NCBI GenBank assembly: GCA_021845325.1
Contig: JAKBRR010000085.1
Location: 1-7,117, forward strand
Direction: 5' to 3'
Source: Thermoplasmata archaeon
GTDB lineage: Archaea; Thermoplasmatota; Thermoplasmata; Thermoplasmatales; Thermoplasmataceae
Length of the DNA stretch: 7,117 bases
The position numbers were made by a program, and so were the translations under genes. Below the pieces are notes generated by a model. The model made no database searches, was not told the DNA's origin, and saw only the letters and a list, made by a program, of their open reading frames with translations. This document shows, one piece after another, positions 6,838-7,117 of this stretch (positions within the stretch are counted from its first letter, which is position 1; each line of letters starts with the position of its first letter).

Positions 6838-7117
6838 TTAACATTTCTGGGACTGATAGTATAATTCCATTCACCATGGAATTCATCAGGAATCGTATTC
6901 AATTTTAGCATCTCTTCTTTGCTTATTTTGATTCCCTTCTCGTACTCATCCCAAACAATGCTGCATTCTACCCTGAGACCTTTCTCAGTCCTTGTATTGG
7001 CTATGAGGTTTACAATGACCTCATATGAGACAAGCGGTTTGCCTCTCCAGTTCTTTGTAATGAAGGAGAATAGCCTGTGCTCAATTTTGTTCCACTTGCT
7101 TGTGCCTGGTGGGAAAT
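6821..7117 (-). mobile_element. Right-hand end of an ISAzo13-like insertion sequence (partial)
   Basis: The transposase stop codon lies 13 nt from the methyltransferase stop, so the IS end must be at or very close to 6821, possibly inside the 3' end of the methyltransferase. The rest of the element and its other end are outside the window, so terminal inverted repeats and target-site duplication cannot be checked here. The left boundary given is approximate. Confidence 0.5.
6834..7117 (-). CDS. ISAzo13-like transposase, C-terminal part
   Basis: The minus strand encodes 93 residues and a TGA stop (6836-6834); the gene continues beyond 7117. The first visible residues, FPPGTSKWNKIEHRLFSFIT, carry the PPGTSKWN-KIEHR block of ISAzo13-family DDE transposases, including the likely third catalytic acid, Glu 12 of this fragment. 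The following WRGKPLVSYEVIVNLI and TKGL-like segment (TRTEKGLRVE) and the ending GEWNYTISPR are also typical of the family C-terminus. No frameshift or stop occurs in the visible part. It is convergent with the methyltransferase gene. The family call rests on recalled motifs, but they are distinctive. Confidence 0.85.
   Translation of the reverse strand, partial: FPPGTSKWNKIEHRLFSFITKNWRGKPLVSYEVIVNLIANTRTEKGLRVECSIVWDEYEKGIKISKEEMLKLNTIPDEFHGEWNYTISPRNVK

Noticed and set aside
1..7117. Depletion of GATC sites as a sign of restriction
   Set aside because: Many GATC sites are visible throughout the window, so no obvious avoidance; a formal count against base composition was not possible by eye.
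1..7117. CRISPR array, tRNA or rRNA genes
   Set aside because: No spaced direct repeats, cloverleaf or rRNA-like segments were seen; almost all sequence is accounted for by coding frames.

Overview
The window looks like archaeal DNA. It is AT-rich, arginine is mostly AGA/AGG and isoleucine is often ATA. Starts include TTG and GTG. Ribosome-binding sites match the archaeal 16S tail (GGAGGG and GGTGATC). On the left, a purine-rich BRE plus TATA box sits about 27 bp from an ATG, the classic layout of an archaeal leaderless promoter. A methanogenic euryarchaeote or related lineage is a guess; the sequence does not fix the taxon.

Layout: (1) 1-59, the first codons of a divergent minus-strand gene that leaves the window. 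(2) 60-192, an intergenic region with that gene's promoter, a perfect 22-bp palindrome and a candidate promoter for the plus-strand operon. (3) 193-6820, one tightly packed plus-strand operon: a NurA-like nuclease, a HerA-like hexameric ATPase, a hidden 41-aa acidic ORF, a short SMC/Rad50-like ATPase without a zinc hook, a protein of unknown family with a possible winged helix, and a D12-class (Dam-like) adenine-N6 DNA methyltransferase. Every junction overlaps by 1 to 14 nt. (4) 6834-7117, convergent, the C-terminal end of an ISAzo13-like transposase cut by the window edge.

In typical archaea HerA and NurA work with Mre11-Rad50 in DNA end resection, often from one operon. Here the same logic (nuclease, translocase, SMC-type ATPase) is rebuilt from divergent parts. 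Mre11 is absent, the SMC protein is short and hookless, and an extra possible winged-helix protein and a DNA methyltransferase are added. Together with the adjacent insertion sequence, this looks more like an accessory anti-phage/anti-plasmid island than the housekeeping repair operon. The likely working model is that the SMC protein and the putative winged-helix protein sense or load on foreign DNA, HerA-NurA translocates along and degrades it, and the methyltransferase marks self DNA. That model is inference. I do not recognise a named defence system with exactly this gene set.
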